Shown piece by piece: positions 17,014 to 25,578 of a stretch of DNA of 64,000 nt. Each line of letters opens with the position of its first letter. Position 1 is the stretch's first letter. A program made the position numbers and the translations under genes. The notes below the pieces were generated by a model that was not told the origin of the DNA, ran no database searches, and saw nothing but the letters and a program-made list of their open reading frames with translations. The stretch is from Hymenobacter psoromatis (lineage in GTDB: Bacteria; Bacteroidota; Bacteroidia; Cytophagales; Hymenobacteraceae): positions 868,001 to 932,000 of the forward strand of contig NZ_JAIFAG010000001.1 in the NCBI RefSeq assembly GCF_020012125.1, given 5' to 3'.

Positions 17014-18248
17014 TGGAGCGGCTATTAGGAGTGGCGCTGCTGCTGGGGCCGGCGCTGTATGCGGGGGTGTGGGCGTGGCTGCGCGGGGGCATCTCATCCC
17101 CCAACGAAACCTCACCCCCTAGCTCCCTCTCCAAAAAAGAGGGGGGACTAGCTTTTAGCTCTACACTAGAATTAAAAGCTAGTCCCCCCTCTCTTTTGGA
17201 GAGGGGGCTAGGGGGTGAGGCGAACGCGGAGGGCTACCCCCTCTTCTCCGTCCTTATCGCCGCCCGCGACGAGGCCGCCGCCCTGCCACACCTGCTGCAA
17301 GCCCTGCGAAATCAATCCCTACCCCCTCGTTCTTTCGAGGTGCTGATTGCCGATGACCACTCGGCCGACGGCACCGCCGCGCTGGTGCGGGCTGCCACCA
17401 AAAGTGCCCCATTTGCCCTGCGGCTCATCGCCCTATCCCCCGGCCATACTGGCAAGAAAGCCGCCCTCACCGCCGCCGAGGCGCAGGCCCGTGCCCCTTG
17501 GGTCGTCTGCACCGATGCCGACTGCCGCCCCGGCCCCGGCTGGCTCCGGGCCTACGCCGACCTGCTGCGGGCCCAGCCAGCGCTGCACTTCGTGAGCGGG
17601 CCGGTGCGGCTCACGCCGGGCGGGGCGTGGTTCGATGGGCTGCTGGGGCTGGAGTTTGCCGGGTTGGGAGGGGTAGGGGCAGGCTGCATCGGGCGGGGCC
17701 GGCCCACCATGTGCAATGGTGCTAACCTGGCCTTCCGGCGCAGCACCTTCCGCGTAGTGGGCGGCTACCTCGATAACCAGGGAATTGCGAGCGGCGACGA
17801 CGAGTTTCTGCTCCACAAAATGCACCAGCGCCACCCCGCCGGCATCCGCTTCCTGGCCGCGCCCGAGGCCGTGGTAGACACGCCCGCGCCGGCCACGCTG
17901 CGGGCGCTGCTGCGGCAGCGCGTGCGCTGGGCCAGCAAGTACCCGCACTACCGCACCGCCGCCCCGCGCCAGCTGGCGCTGCTGGTGCTGGGCACTAACC
18001 TGAGCCTGGCCGCCGGCCTCGGGCTGGCCCTGGTCCGGCCGGCGCTGTGGCCCTGGGTAGGGGCCGCCTGGGCCCTTAAGCTGAGTGCCGATGCCTGGCT
18101 GCTATGGCCGTTTTTGACCCTATTAAAGCGCCGCCGCTGGCTGGCCTGGCTGCTGCCTTTGCAGCTGCTGTATGCGCCCTACGCGCTGGCCGTGGGCCTG
18201 GCCGCCCGGCGCGGCCGCTACGCTTGGAAGGGCCGGCAGGTGCGGTAA
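17013..18248 (+). CDS. Membrane glycosyltransferase family 2 protein
   Basis: 411 aa. It starts at the ATG in TGATG shared with the flippase stop, so translation is coupled. One N-terminal membrane helix, then a GT-A domain: FSVLIAARDEA, VLIADDHSADGT, VCTDADCRPGPGWL (DxD-type), MCNGANLAFRR, GDDEFLLHKM, and RQRVRWASKYPHY (the QxxRW-type motif). Two or three C-terminal helices follow. It probably transfers a sugar to a lipid or exported polymer, with the flippase-like partner moving the product. The 37 codons between the first helix and the GT domain (17110-17220) are a palindromic insertion translated in frame. Confidence 0.88.
   Translation: MERLLGVALLLGPALYAGVWAWLRGGISSPNETSPPSSLSKKEGGLAFSSTLELKASPPSLLERGLGGEANAEGYPLFSVLIAARDEAAALPHLLQALRNQSLPPRSFEVLIADDHSADGTAALVRAATKSAPFALRLIALSPGHTGKKAALTAAEAQARAPWVVCTDADCRPGPGWLRAYADLLRAQPALHFVSGPVRLTPGGAWFDGLLGLEFAGLGGVGAGCIGRGRPTMCNGANLAFRRSTFRVVGGYLDNQGIASGDDEFLLHKMHQRHPAGIRFLAAPEAVVDTPAPATLRALLRQRVRWASKYPHYRTAAPRQLALLVLGTNLSLAAGLGLALVRPALWPWVGAAWALKLSADAWLLWPFLTLLKRRRWLAWLLPLQLLYAPYALAVGLAARRGRYAWKGRQVR
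17110..17220. repeat. 111-bp palindromic element inside the glycosyltransferase gene
   Basis: The arms begin CCTCACCCCCTAGC and end in the reverse complement GCTAGGGGGTGAGG, with nearly complete pairing inward over about 50 nt to a short AT-rich loop. The length is 37 codons and the reading frame stays open, adding a Ser/Lys/Glu/Leu-rich linker. This is similar in principle to Rickettsia palindromic elements. CGAA occurs close to both ends but at spacing that is not a clean target duplication. Confidence 0.85.
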
Positions 18249-18366
18249 AATGCAGGCGTTGTTAATGCATGAATATTTACTGAAAAAATAAGCTTTCCAG
18301 CAAGCAAAAGCTGGCTTGAGCGGTTTTTAGTCAGGACCTTTGCGCTCACCTAACTTCTTCGCTGCC

Positions 18367-18924
18367 ATGCGAACCAACCCGGCTGCCTTCGCCCTACCCC
18401 TCGGAATGGGTCTGATTGTATTGTTGATAGGTTTTTTGGCGTTGAGCGCGGCGGGATTAGTGAGCGTGGGGCCAGCAACAGAGGTAACCGCTGGTATGCC
18501 CGTTGATAGTCTGGGTGAAAGTTCAAGAATAATTGCCAGCGCTGAATCGCGGCCCCTACCCCCCGTTTCTTTTCCAAATGGAGAAGCCATTGTGACTGGC
18601 GACGCGCTTTTCAAAAACAATTGTGCCCAATGCCACGCCGTCAATGACAAAGTAGTGGGCCCGGCGCTGGCCGGCATCACCAAGCGTCGCCGGCTGCCGT
18701 GGCTAGTTTCCTGGGTCCACAATTCGGCCAAAGTCATTGCCAGCGGCGATGAATACGCCTTGAAACTCTACGATGATAACGGCCAGCAACAAATGCCTTC
18801 TTTCCCAAATCTTTCGACCAAGGAAATAGCCGGCATACTTGCTTGGGTAGAGTGGCAGGAAAGCCAGGCAAATTCGGCCGGCGCAGTAGTTACGGTGAGC
18901 TGCTCAAGCCCCTACGCGAGATAA
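18367..18924 (+). CDS. Membrane-anchored cytochrome c
   Basis: 185 aa from the ATG at 18367. One N-terminal membrane helix (about 8-30), then a Pro/Ser linker and a single class I cytochrome c domain: heme motif Cys86-Ala-Gln-Cys89-His90 and probable distal ligand Met143 in QQQMPSFPNLS. VGPALAGI after the heme site is typical. The protein would face the periplasm and carry electrons to or from respiratory enzymes. The ORF can be extended to a TTG at 18340, but that removes the leader and is not favoured. A near-consensus GACCTTTG box lies about 25 bases upstream of the start. Confidence 0.88.
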   Translation: MRTNPAAFALPLGMGLIVLLIGFLALSAAGLVSVGPATEVTAGMPVDSLGESSRIIASAESRPLPPVSFPNGEAIVTGDALFKNNCAQCHAVNDKVVGPALAGITKRRRLPWLVSWVHNSAKVIASGDEYALKLYDDNGQQQMPSFPNLSTKEIAGILAWVEWQESQANSAGAVVTVSCSSPYAR

Positions 18925-18974
18925 GGTCGCCCCGCAAATACCGCCGGCACGGGAGCCGCCTGCTAAATTATTCC

Positions 18975-19055
18975 TGGTAGGATATTTTTTACTTCCGGAA
19001 AAATATCCTACCACACTGGTAGGATATTTTTCCGGAAGTAAAAAATATCCTACCA
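18975..19055. repeat. Nested 81-bp palindrome between convergent genes
   Basis: Two 39-nt blocks (18975-19013 and 19017-19055) are exact reverse complements of each other around a central CAC. Each block is itself nearly palindromic, starting TGGTAGGATATTTT and ending AAAATATCCTACCA. It can fold as one long hairpin or two short ones. It may end transcription of both cytochrome c and pullulanase. Confidence 0.85.
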
Positions 19056-19059
19056 GAGG

Positions 19060-21102
19060 CTACTGCACCAGCACCAGCACCGAGTAGCCCGGCACGGCCA
19101 CACCGCCCGCCTCGGCGCGTAGCGTTTCCAGCCCGCTCTGCTTGATTTCCAATCCGCGCAGCACCACCTTGTAGCTGCCGGATGGCACGGACACGGTCGC
19201 CGGCTGGCGCCCGCCGTTGAACAAGACGGTGATGGTCTGCCACACGTCGCCGCCGGCGTGGTCTTTCAGCTGGTAGCCGATGGTGCCGGGGGGTAGGCCG
19301 GGCAGAAATTCGAGGTGCTGGGCAATCAATTCCTGGGTGGGCAGGCGGAAGGCCGGGTGCGCCCGGCGCAGCGCCAGCAGCTGGCGGTAGAACGCGGCCA
19401 CGGCCTGGTACTTCGCCTTGCGGCCCCAGTCGAGCTGGTTGATGCTATCGGGCAGGTTGTAGGAGTTAGATGAGCCTTTTTTGGTGCGCAGAAAGTCGTC
19501 GCCAATCGGTAAAAACGGCACGCCCTGCGACGTGAATACGATGGTGTTGCAGAGCGCATCCATCTTAATCAGCTCGTCCTCGCTGGCCGTGGGGTTGGCG
19601 ATGCGCAGCTTGTCCCACAGCGTGCGGTCGTCGTGGCAGGCCACGTAGTTGAGGGCCTGGCCGGACTGGCTGGCCCAGGGCGCTTGGCTGTAATTGACTT
19701 TTTGATACTCAATTTGCGGATGCTGAGTAGCGGCCACAATGCCGAATTTCACGCTCTCCTCCAGGCCCGGCTGGCCGCCCACGAAGCCGGCCTCGGCCTG
19801 GTGGGCGTAGTGGCCCTTCACGCCATCGCGCAGCTCATCGCCGAAGGCCGCGATGCGGGCCAGGCGGGGCATGTTGGCCTTCACGGCGCGCTGGCTCTCG
19901 GGCAGCGGGCTGGGGCCGGCCGCCCAGCCTTCGCCGTACACAAAAATGCCGTGGTCTTGCTGGTCGAGGGCCACGCGCACGGCCCGCATCGTCTCGATAT
20001 CCAGCACGCCCATGAGGTCGAACCGGAAGCCATCGACGTGGTAGGCGCGGGCCCAGTGGCTCACGCAGTCCACGATGAGCTTGCGCACCATCGGGCGCTC
20101 CGAGGCCACTTCGTTGCCGCAGGCGGTGGCGTTGGAGAGTGAGCCGTCGGCATTGTGCCGAAAATAATAGCCCGGCACCAGCTGCTCAAACGCGCTGCTG
20201 CCCGCGTCGGCCACGTGGTTGAATACCACATCGGCCACCACGCCCAGCCGGTGCTGGTGCAGCGCCTGCACCAGCTGCCGAAACTCCCGAATGCGCACCG
20301 CCGGGTCCAGCGCATCGGTGGCATATGAGCCCTCGGGCACGAAATAATTCAGCGGGTCGTAGCCCCAGCTGTACCGCGCCGGGGAGGGGGGTAGGGATTC
20401 GTCAATCGCCGCGAAATCATTGACCGGCAGTAAGTGCACGTGCGTCACACCCAGCTCCTGAATGTGCTGCAAGCCCGTGCTCACGCCCTGCGGGCCGGCA
20501 GTGCCGGTTTCGGTCAGGCCCAGAAATTTGCCTTTGTGCTGAATCCCCGACTGCGGGTCGCTCGATACATCGCGCACGCTCACCTCGCCCACCATGATGT
20601 CAGTGGGGTGGGGTAGGCGCGGGCGGCGGTCGTCGGCCCAGCCGGCGGGCGCGGCGGTGGCCGGGTCGAGCCAGGCGCCGCGGCGGCCATTCACGCCCAC
20701 GGCGCGCACGTAGGGGTCGGCCACTTCGGCCATTTCGCGGCCCCCAATGGTGGCCTGCACGGTGTAGAAGCCGGTGGTGCCGGCCGGCAGCACTAGCATC
20801 CAGGTGCCGCTGGGGCCGCGCTGCATGGCGTGGGTGGCGGTGGCCGCGCCGCCCGCGCCAGCCGCGTACTGGCGCAGGCGCAGTGCCCCGGCGGTGGGCG
20901 CCCACACCCGCAGCGTGCCCTGGCCGTCGTGGTCAAACGTCAGCCCCAAATCGGGTCCTTGGTAGAAGGGGTACTGGCTGAGGGGGTAGCGGTCGGCATC
21001 GGCCCCTTGCTCGGTAGCTGCGGCCTTGGTTTTAGTCTGGGCCAACGCAGCCGGGATGATACTGGAAAACACGCAAAGCAGGGGCAAAAGGCGACGAATC
21101 AT
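19060..21102 (-). CDS. pulA: Type I pullulanase, secreted
   Basis: 680 aa, cleaving alpha-1,6 branches of pullulan, starch or glycogen. Signal peptide 1-21 (PAALAQ). A CBM48-like front domain (about 45-165, GTLRVWAPTAGALRLRQY) is followed by the GH13 barrel with the pullulanase hallmark YSWGYDPLNYFVPEGSYAT (about 244-262), DVVFNHV (291-297), nucleophile Asp362 in GFRFDLMG, acid/base Glu391 in YGEGW and His490-Asp491 in NYVACHDD. A short beta domain closes the chain. The length and the lack of N-terminal repeats fit the short type I class. Because of the signal peptide it acts on external or periplasmic glucan rather than stored glycogen. Confidence 0.93.
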   Translation of the reverse strand: MIRRLLPLLCVFSSIIPAALAQTKTKAAATEQGADADRYPLSQYPFYQGPDLGLTFDHDGQGTLRVWAPTAGALRLRQYAAGAGGAATATHAMQRGPSGTWMLVLPAGTTGFYTVQATIGGREMAEVADPYVRAVGVNGRRGAWLDPATAAPAGWADDRRPRLPHPTDIMVGEVSVRDVSSDPQSGIQHKGKFLGLTETGTAGPQGVSTGLQHIQELGVTHVHLLPVNDFAAIDESLPPSPARYSWGYDPLNYFVPEGSYATDALDPAVRIREFRQLVQALHQHRLGVVADVVFNHVADAGSSAFEQLVPGYYFRHNADGSLSNATACGNEVASERPMVRKLIVDCVSHWARAYHVDGFRFDLMGVLDIETMRAVRVALDQQDHGIFVYGEGWAAGPSPLPESQRAVKANMPRLARIAAFGDELRDGVKGHYAHQAEAGFVGGQPGLEESVKFGIVAATQHPQIEYQKVNYSQAPWASQSGQALNYVACHDDRTLWDKLRIANPTASEDELIKMDALCNTIVFTSQGVPFLPIGDDFLRTKKGSSNSYNLPDSINQLDWGRKAKYQAVAAFYRQLLALRRAHPAFRLPTQELIAQHLEFLPGLPPGTIGYQLKDHAGGDVWQTITVLFNGGRQPATVSVPSGSYKVVLRGLEIKQSGLETLRAEAGGVAVPGYSVLVLVQ

Positions 21103-21316
21103 GAAGGTAAAATAAGCGTGTCCGGCTGGTATTACGATTAACTCACGCTGGCTTCAGCTTCCGGAATCAGCCCGAGCCAACGCCACCCGACGATAACGGC
21201 CCATTGGTCTAGAAAGCCCCGCCGCCGGCCGAACAAAGCGCCTTGCCGGCTAAACTACTGACAACCTTCGCTGTCGAAACGAGCATCCTCCCGTTGGTTA
21301 CCAATTCCTTTTTGCC

Positions 21317-21751
21317 ATGACCACCGTGCCCCCGCCTACCCCCCTCCGCCCAGAAGCCGATTTTCTGGAGCTGCGCTACCGCCCCGACTTGCAGCTGCTG
21401 GTGGCGCGCTGGCGCCGGCCGGTATCGGCGGCCGAGCTGCGGCAGGGCTACCGCGCCACGCTGCAGCTGGCGCGCCAGGTAAACTGCCCGTTCTGGCAAG
21501 TCGATTTGCGCAGCCGCAACGCCCCCGACGCCGCCGACCGTCACTGGCTCACCACTGAGTTTCTGGTCCGCGCCGCCCAGCGCCTGTCTGGCCCCGTGTG
21601 CCTGGGGTATCTGCTCTCACCCAAGCTATTGGCCGAGATGGGCGGCCCCGCAGCCAGCAACAATCAAGTTGCTTTCTTCGCCGAAGAAGGGCCGCTCACG
21701 GCCTGGCTCACGCAGTGCCAGCTTTGCCATATAGGCCGTGCCGTGGCGTAA
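21317..21751 (+). CDS. Hypothetical protein, STAS/SpoIIAA-like character
   Basis: 144 aa. No firm family. The order of segments (a strand LELRYRPDLQLLVARW, a helix AAELRQGYRATLQLARQ, a strand FWQVDLRSRN, then HWLTTEFLVRAAQ) resembles the small STAS/SEC14-like proteins common in Bacteroidota, where a W-x-x-D-x-R strand follows the first helix. It is soluble, without signal peptide. A hairpin of the dispersed palindrome family lies between it and the convergent sensor kinase gene. Function unknown. Confidence 0.6.
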   Translation: MTTVPPPTPLRPEADFLELRYRPDLQLLVARWRRPVSAAELRQGYRATLQLARQVNCPFWQVDLRSRNAPDAADRHWLTTEFLVRAAQRLSGPVCLGYLLSPKLLAEMGGPAASNNQVAFFAEEGPLTAWLTQCQLCHIGRAVA

Positions 21752-21768
21752 CGGCAAAGAATGTCGTT

Positions 21769-21821
21769 GAATAAAAAAGAACGTCATGTCGAACGCAGTG
21801 AGACATGACGTTCTTTTATTC
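21769..21821. repeat. Short palindromic repeat (family A), probable terminator
   Basis: Arms GAATAAAAAAGAACGTCATG and its near complement around an 11-nt loop. The AGAACGTCATG end is shared with the other family A palindromes in this window. Its position between two convergent genes and its T-rich ends suit a bidirectional terminator. Confidence 0.75.
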
Positions 21822-21835
21822 TCTGACGCTCGTTA

Positions 21836-23317
21836 TTACCCCGCCGCTGGCAGCGTAAACGTGAAGCAGCTGCCCGCGCCCGGCTGGCTCTCCACCCACA
21901 GCTGCCCGCCCTGCGCCGTGATAAATTCCCGCGAAATACTCAGCCCCAGCCCCGAGCTGCCGCGCGCCTGCCCCGCTGGCCCCACTACCCCCCCAAACCG
22001 CTGGAAAATGCGCTGGTGAAACTCCTTCGCAATGCCCGGCCCCTCGTCCTCCACGCTCAGCTGCACCATCTCGCCCCACGGCACCGCCCGGATGGTGAGC
22101 GCCGCGCCGTGCGGCGAGTAGCGGATGGCATTGGAGAGCAAGTTGATTAATACCCAGGTGGTTTTCTCCACGTCGGCCTGGGCGGGGGGTAGGGGCTCGG
22201 CCAGGTGCACCACCAGGCGCAAGTCCTTATCGGTGAGCTGGGCGCGCACGATGTCGGTGGCGTAGCGCACCACCTCGGGCAGCGGCACGGGGGCCAGGTT
22301 GAGGCGAATTTCCTTGCCCGCGTCGAGCCGCGATACTTCAATGAGTTGGCCCACCATGCCCAGCAGCCGCTGGGTTTCGCCCCGGATGCCGCCCGCTATT
22401 TCCAGCCGCCGCGCCGCGTCGAGGCGCTCGTCCTGCATCAGCATCAGGCTCAGGTTGATGCTGGCCAGCGGCGTTTTCAGCTCGTGCGAAATGGTGGCTA
22501 GAAACTCCGACTTCACCTGGTCGAGGTTCTTGAAGGCCGACACGTCGCGCAGGCAAAAGACGTGGCCCGCCGGCACCGCCTTTTGCAGCTCCTCGTTCAG
22601 CTCTGTCACCTCACTCATTGTGAGCTGGTAATGCAGGTTTTCGCCGTGCGGCCGCACTGTGAATACCGGGCCCGCCGGCCGGCCGGCGTCGGCCGTATCG
22701 GGGGGGGTAGGGCTAGCGGCGGGCGCGTCGAGGGCGCGCAGCCACTCGCGCAGCATCTCGTTGTGCTGGGCCACGGCGGCGGCCGGCTGGTCGAGTAATT
22801 CCTTGGCGGGCTGGCCCAGCAGCAGGCAGGCCACGGGGTTGGCCAGGGCAATAATACCTTGGTGGTCAATGAGTAGCAAGCCCTCGTCGAGGCCGCGCAC
22901 GAGGCTATCGGTGCGGTTGCGCTGCGTAATTAATTCGGCCAGGGTAGTGCGGCGCTCGTCTTCGGCCTGACGCAGCACCCGGTTCACGGCCGCCGCCACC
23001 GAACCCACCTCGTTGTTGCGCGTCACGGCCACGCGCGTCACGGGGCCGGGCGCAGCCACGCGCTCTACATCGGCGGTGAGGCGAGTGAGGGGGCGCGTCA
23101 CGAGGCGCGGCAGCCGCACCATCAATACGATACCCAACAAAACGCTGATTACCAAGAATAAATACACCGCCCGCTGGGCCGCCAGCGCATTAGGCTGCTG
23201 CACGCCGGGTGCCTCCGTTTCGAGCCGGTGAATGGCGAGAATGACGTAACCGCCCAACCCCAGCAGCAGCCCCAGCATGAGGAAAACGCCCAGGCGAATT
23301 TGAATTTTTAAGGACAT
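21836..23317 (-). CDS. Membrane sensor histidine kinase (HAMP-PAS-HisKA-HATPase)
   Basis: 493 aa from the ATG at 23317, placed directly before the first helix. Two membrane segments (about 6-28 and 50-70) enclose only a very short periplasmic loop, so it likely senses something in the membrane or cytoplasm. HAMP about 70-125 (PRLVTRPLTRLTADVERV), PAS about 140-260 (GLDEGLLLIDHQGIIALAN), HisKA with the His in ATISHELKTPLAS, HATPase with NLLSNAIRYS, DEGPGIAK and SSGLGLSIS. The NtrC-type regulator 2.3 kb away on the same strand could be its partner, but the GH30 gene lies between them on the other strand. Confidence 0.9.
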   Translation of the reverse strand: MSLKIQIRLGVFLMLGLLLGLGGYVILAIHRLETEAPGVQQPNALAAQRAVYLFLVISVLLGIVLMVRLPRLVTRPLTRLTADVERVAAPGPVTRVAVTRNNEVGSVAAAVNRVLRQAEDERRTTLAELITQRNRTDSLVRGLDEGLLLIDHQGIIALANPVACLLLGQPAKELLDQPAAAVAQHNEMLREWLRALDAPAASPTPPDTADAGRPAGPVFTVRPHGENLHYQLTMSEVTELNEELQKAVPAGHVFCLRDVSAFKNLDQVKSEFLATISHELKTPLASINLSLMLMQDERLDAARRLEIAGGIRGETQRLLGMVGQLIEVSRLDAGKEIRLNLAPVPLPEVVRYATDIVRAQLTDKDLRLVVHLAEPLPPAQADVEKTTWVLINLLSNAIRYSPHGAALTIRAVPWGEMVQLSVEDEGPGIAKEFHQRIFQRFGGVVGPAGQARGSSGLGLSISREFITAQGGQLWVESQPGAGSCFTFTLPAAG

Positions 23318-23558
23318 GGTGCGGGGTGAATAGTGGCAGCAGCTACGAGATACACAGGCTATCAGAGAAGTCGAAGGAACGTCATGCTGCATTGGACGGC
23401 TGCCTAGCTAAACCGCTGCATAGATAGCCAGCGCGGCAAACGAATTACAGGGCGCGCTATTCGGCAAAACAACGCAGCAATACTATTACTGCCGCCAAAA
23501 ATCCCGCAGTAGCATTGTCCATCGCCTTTTCCCACCTTTCCGCCCGTTGGCCTTGCCC

Positions 23559-25547
23559 GTGAAAACCGCTCTTTTTTCCGCCCCGAACTACCGCCTGGCG
23601 GCCTGGGCCGCGGGCGTGCTGGCCCTGGCCCTGGGCGGGCAGCCGGCTTTTGGCCAGGCCGAAGTCACCCCCTGGGGCAATATCAACGGCCTGCGCGTGA
23701 GCGGGCAAGTGCTGGAGTTTGCGACCAGCCTGCAGCTGGTGCGGCCGGGCTGGGCCAGTGTGGTGGCCACCGCCCAGGAGCGGCAGCGCCCGCGCTACGT
23801 CCGCCAGGGTAACCAGCAGTTCATCACGACTCGCCTCGACAGCCTGGCCTTGGTCGAAACAGTGGAAGACCAAGGCCCCGGCCGGGCCACCGTGGCCATC
23901 GACGCCACCGCCCTGGCGGCTACCGACATGCAGGGCGCGTTTTTCAGCTTGGCCCTACCCCCCGTTCCCTACGCGCAAGCCACCGTGCAGCTGCTCGACG
24001 CCACGGGCCGGGTGCTGGCCGAGCAGCCGCTGGCTACCCCCGCAGCCAAAACGCAGGTGCCCGCCCGCCGAGTGCGCGTGGTGGCTGGCACCTACCAGGT
24101 GGAGCTGGCCTTTGCCGAGCCCACCCAAGTGCTCTTGCGCCGCCCGGAGGGGGGTAGGGAGACGGGCCCGTGCCGCCTCTACGTGCCCATTCAGCTGGGC
24201 GCGCTGGCCAAGGGCCAGGTGGCGCACCTGGCCTTTACCCTCAGCGGCAGCGGGCCGATTGACCGCGCGCCCATCCACCTCACGCTGAACCCGGCGCGGC
24301 CGGGCCGGCCATTCGCGGGCTTCGGCGGCAATTTTCGGCTGCAAAACCCCAAGGGCGACCCGCAGGTAATCGACTACTGCCTGCAACACCTGCGCCTGGC
24401 CTGGGGCCGCGTCGAGATGCCCTGGCAGCTCTGGCAGCCCGACCTGGCCCAAGACCCCACCGCCGCCGCCAACCAGGGCCAGCTGCACCCGCACGTGCGC
24501 GAATCGATGGAAATGGCCCAGCGCCTGAGCAAGAAAGGCATCCCGGTTATCGTCACGGCGTGGTCGGCGCCGCAGTGGGCCATTGTGGGGCCGCGCATTC
24601 GGGGTGGTGGGCCGGGGCCGGATGGCATCTGGGGCAACCCCTTGGATAAGAATACTATGCAGGCCAGCTACAAGTCCATTGCCGACTATCTCGTTTACCT
24701 AAAGGAAAAGTATGGGGTAGAGGCGACCATGTTCTCATTCAACGAGTCGGACCTGGGCATCAACATCCGGCAAACCGGCCCGGAGCACGACGAGCTTATC
24801 AAAGGATTGGGGGCGTATTTCGTAAGCAGGGGCCTGAAAACTAAGCTGCTGCTGGGCGATAACTCGGATGCGACTACCTACGACTTTATCTACCCCGCCC
24901 TGCGCGACCCGGCGGCGCGGCCCTACATCGGGGCGGTATCCTTCCACTCGTGGCGCGGCTGCGACGATGCCACCCTGGCCAAGTGGGCCGCCGCCGCCCG
25001 CGAAATCAACTTGCCCCTGCTGGTGGGCGAGGGCAGCATCGACGCGCAGGCCTGGGGCTACCCCGCCATTTTTGAGGAGCCCAGCTACGCCCTCCAGGAA
25101 ATCACCCTCTACACCCGCCTGCTGGCCCAGTGCCAGCCGCTGAGCATTCTGCAATGGCAGCTCACCTCTGATTATTCGCCCCTGGCCGGCGGCGGCATCT
25201 ACGGCAATCCCGCGCCGCTGCACCCCACCCAGCGCTTCTATAATCTTCAGCAGCTGGCTAATACGCCCCCCGACCTGGCCGCCCTGCCCCTGGCCGCCGA
25301 CCGGCCCAATTTCGCCTGCGCCGCCCTCGGCAACCAAGCCAAGGGCCTCTACGCCCTGCACCTCGTCAACAACGGCGCGACCCGGCCCGTCACGCTCACC
25401 GGCCTGCCCGCCACCGTGAAAACCCTGCGCGTGTACGTCACCGATAAAACGCGGGCAGTGCAGGAAGGCCCGCGCCTGACGGTGGCAAAAGGCACGGCGC
25501 ACTTCACGGTAGACGCGGGCAGCTACGTGACCCTGGAGAGCCGGTAG
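23559..25547 (+). CDS. Secreted glycoside hydrolase, GH30-like
   Basis: 662 aa from the GTG at 23559, placed before a signal peptide that ends about AFGQA; TTG starts just upstream are alternatives. The first 240 residues are beta-rich and unassigned. The catalytic part then opens with FAGFGGNFR, the usual GH30 start, and continues with VIVTAWSAPQWA, acid/base Glu396 in SFNESDLGIN and nucleophile Glu491 in LLVGEGSIDA, 95 residues apart as in the family. A C-terminal beta domain (LYALHLVNNGATRPVTLTG) closes it. GH30 enzymes act on beta-glucosides, xylans or related bonds; the substrate is not determined. The stop codon lies in GGTAGGGTAGGG. Confidence 0.75.
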   Translation: MKTALFSAPNYRLAAWAAGVLALALGGQPAFGQAEVTPWGNINGLRVSGQVLEFATSLQLVRPGWASVVATAQERQRPRYVRQGNQQFITTRLDSLALVETVEDQGPGRATVAIDATALAATDMQGAFFSLALPPVPYAQATVQLLDATGRVLAEQPLATPAAKTQVPARRVRVVAGTYQVELAFAEPTQVLLRRPEGGRETGPCRLYVPIQLGALAKGQVAHLAFTLSGSGPIDRAPIHLTLNPARPGRPFAGFGGNFRLQNPKGDPQVIDYCLQHLRLAWGRVEMPWQLWQPDLAQDPTAAANQGQLHPHVRESMEMAQRLSKKGIPVIVTAWSAPQWAIVGPRIRGGGPGPDGIWGNPLDKNTMQASYKSIADYLVYLKEKYGVEATMFSFNESDLGINIRQTGPEHDELIKGLGAYFVSRGLKTKLLLGDNSDATTYDFIYPALRDPAARPYIGAVSFHSWRGCDDATLAKWAAAAREINLPLLVGEGSIDAQAWGYPAIFEEPSYALQEITLYTRLLAQCQPLSILQWQLTSDYSPLAGGGIYGNPAPLHPTQRFYNLQQLANTPPDLAALPLAADRPNFACAALGNQAKGLYALHLVNNGATRPVTLTGLPATVKTLRVYVTDKTRAVQEGPRLTVAKGTAHFTVDAGSYVTLESR

Positions 25548-25578
25548 GGTAGGGATGACCTGCGCCGGGCGGCCCCGG

